Shown one piece after another: positions 14,863-15,486 of a DNA stretch of 15,486 bases. The position numbers and the translations under genes were made by a program. The notes under the pieces were generated by a model. It saw only the letters and a program-made list of their open reading frames with translations. It ran no database searches and had not been told where the DNA came from. This DNA comes from Roseivirga sp. UBA7431 (GTDB taxonomy: Bacteria; Bacteroidota; Bacteroidia; Cytophagales; Cyclobacteriaceae). Every line of letters starts with the position of its first letter. Within the stretch, counting starts at the first letter, position 1. The DNA is taken from the NCBI GenBank assembly GCA_002477595.1, contig DLQN01000019.1, forward strand, positions 1-15,486, in the 5' to 3' direction.

Positions 14863-14885
14863 AAAAAGGGTTAATGTTAATTCCC
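14863..14885 (-). terminator. Possible terminator of the DUF4249 fragment
   Basis: Read leftward, GGGAATTAACATTAACCC forms a short stem (GGG/CCC and TTAA/TTAA, with a two-base bulge) followed by TTTTT. It overlaps the stop codon. The stem is short and weak in GC, so this is tentative. Confidence 0.35.
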
Positions 14886-15365
14886 GGGATCAGCGATTAA
14901 CTTATCTTCTGAATCGAGTGAACTCACTTGGAAATAGCCTATCGCCCCATTACTTAAGTTTGTTCTTGGGTTTGCTGGAGGCGGACTGAACAAGCCTCCA
15001 TCATTATTCAAAAGGTTAAAGAGGTCAGAATAGAAGACGTAAGCCTCTTGCGTTAAACTGTACATTTCTACAGTCACTAGATCTCCTTCGGCATAAAACC
15101 CTGCAATCTCTAAATCATCAATTCGTTCGCCTAACAACGCATCATCAGTAAAATAAATATCGGTTGGAAAATCTCTAACGATTTCTCCGTCACGGTAAAA
15201 CTTGAACAAGTATTGGTCTTTTCTGTCCTGTGGCTCAGAAGCATAGAACAATACATTAAAGAATCGCCCCTCCTCGTCTGGGTCTTCAAGCTCCTCCAGG
15301 TTAATAATAACAGTCAATGAATCAATGGTAGTCACAGTTTGAGACCTTATTCTCTTATAAGTCGA
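14877..15365 (-). pseudogene. DUF4249 family lipoprotein, 5'-truncated
   Basis: About 160 codons match the C-terminal half of DUF4249 proteins, Bacteroidota outer-membrane lipoproteins usually encoded beside a SusC-like TonB receptor. The match includes TYKRIRSQT..TIDSL (the end of the N-terminal beta domain), FTDDALLGERID, VEMYSLTQEAYVFYSDL and the end motif LFSPPPANPRTNLSNGAIGYFQVSS. Family members are usually some 270-380 residues with a lipobox. Here an in-frame TAA at 15366-15368 stops the frame just upstream of TYKR, and I found no continuation of the N-terminal half in the other leftward frames up to the window edge. GTG at 15335 could start a 152-residue product, but it would have no export signal. 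No TonB receptor is visible nearby. Most likely a broken gene. Confidence 0.65.
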
Positions 15366-15486
15366 TTACACTTGGAAAAGGTTGACTTTGATTCGATGTT
15401 TTTATTTGACCATACTGTAATACGCAATTGAGGACAGCATTGTTTAGCGATATTCAAGCTTACTTAAAACAGATTCAATTAAGCCA

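Noticed and set aside
15410..15486. Rightward gene beginning at the right edge (TTG 15428, LRTALFSDIQAYLKQIQLS...)
   Set aside because: Only about 20 codons visible, no ATG and no clear promoter; composition is suggestive but too short to call.

Overview
The window looks like a chromosomal segment of a Bacteroidota bacterium, most likely a marine or environmental Cytophagales-type organism. The reasons are: starts lack Shine-Dalgarno sequences; promoter-like elements of the TTG / TAnnTTTG type can be found; a DUF4249 outer-membrane lipoprotein fragment is present; a degenerate copy of the CGTCATTCTGAG... interspersed repeat seen in many genomes of this phylum lies between two genes; and the gene contents (secreted M28 peptidase, ArfB, bactofilin) fit. 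I see no rRNA, tRNA, CRISPR array or intact insertion sequence.

Layout. 1-170: C-terminal end of an NTF2-like protein. 238-1782: secreted zinc peptidase of family M28 with a good terminator, convergent with a leftward pair, arfB (ribosome rescue) and yaaA (peroxide stress). 3321-3913: a chimeric pseudogene. The N-terminal ATPase part of the helicase hrpB stops abruptly and runs, in another frame, into the last ~25 codons of a histidine kinase. 3986-9594: a tightly packed rightward run in which every gene junction overlaps by 1-4 bases: a 972-residue FAD/Fe-S dehydrogenase, modA, a stand-alone double Mop/TOBE protein, modB and modC, i.e. a molybdate importer with its own oxyanion-binding protein. 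9663-10703: a leftward MpaB/Lcp-type (DUF2236) putative haem oxygenase, divergent from a secreted beta-propeller-like protein at 10944-11816.

11956-13484 is the most interesting part. It is a two-gene unit with a TAATG overlap encoding an actin-like (ParM/Alp-type) protein followed by a bactofilin. The actin-like protein seems circularly permuted. It begins just after the place where the phosphate-1 strand-loop-strand should be, runs through the phosphate-2 and adenosine motifs and the usual family C-terminus, and then carries the phosphate-1 motif (VGLDIGNATT) at its own C-terminus. An in-frame stop 15 bases upstream of its ATG rules out a missed N-terminal copy. A permuted actin-like ATPase translationally coupled to a bactofilin would be a candidate new cytoskeletal module.

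13552-14838: tyrS (housekeeping tyrosyl-tRNA synthetase). 14877-15365: a leftward, 5'-truncated DUF4249 gene lacking its lipoprotein signal and N-terminal half. Two broken genes in 15 kb (hrpB/histidine kinase and DUF4249) point to past deletions, or to assembly joins that should be checked.
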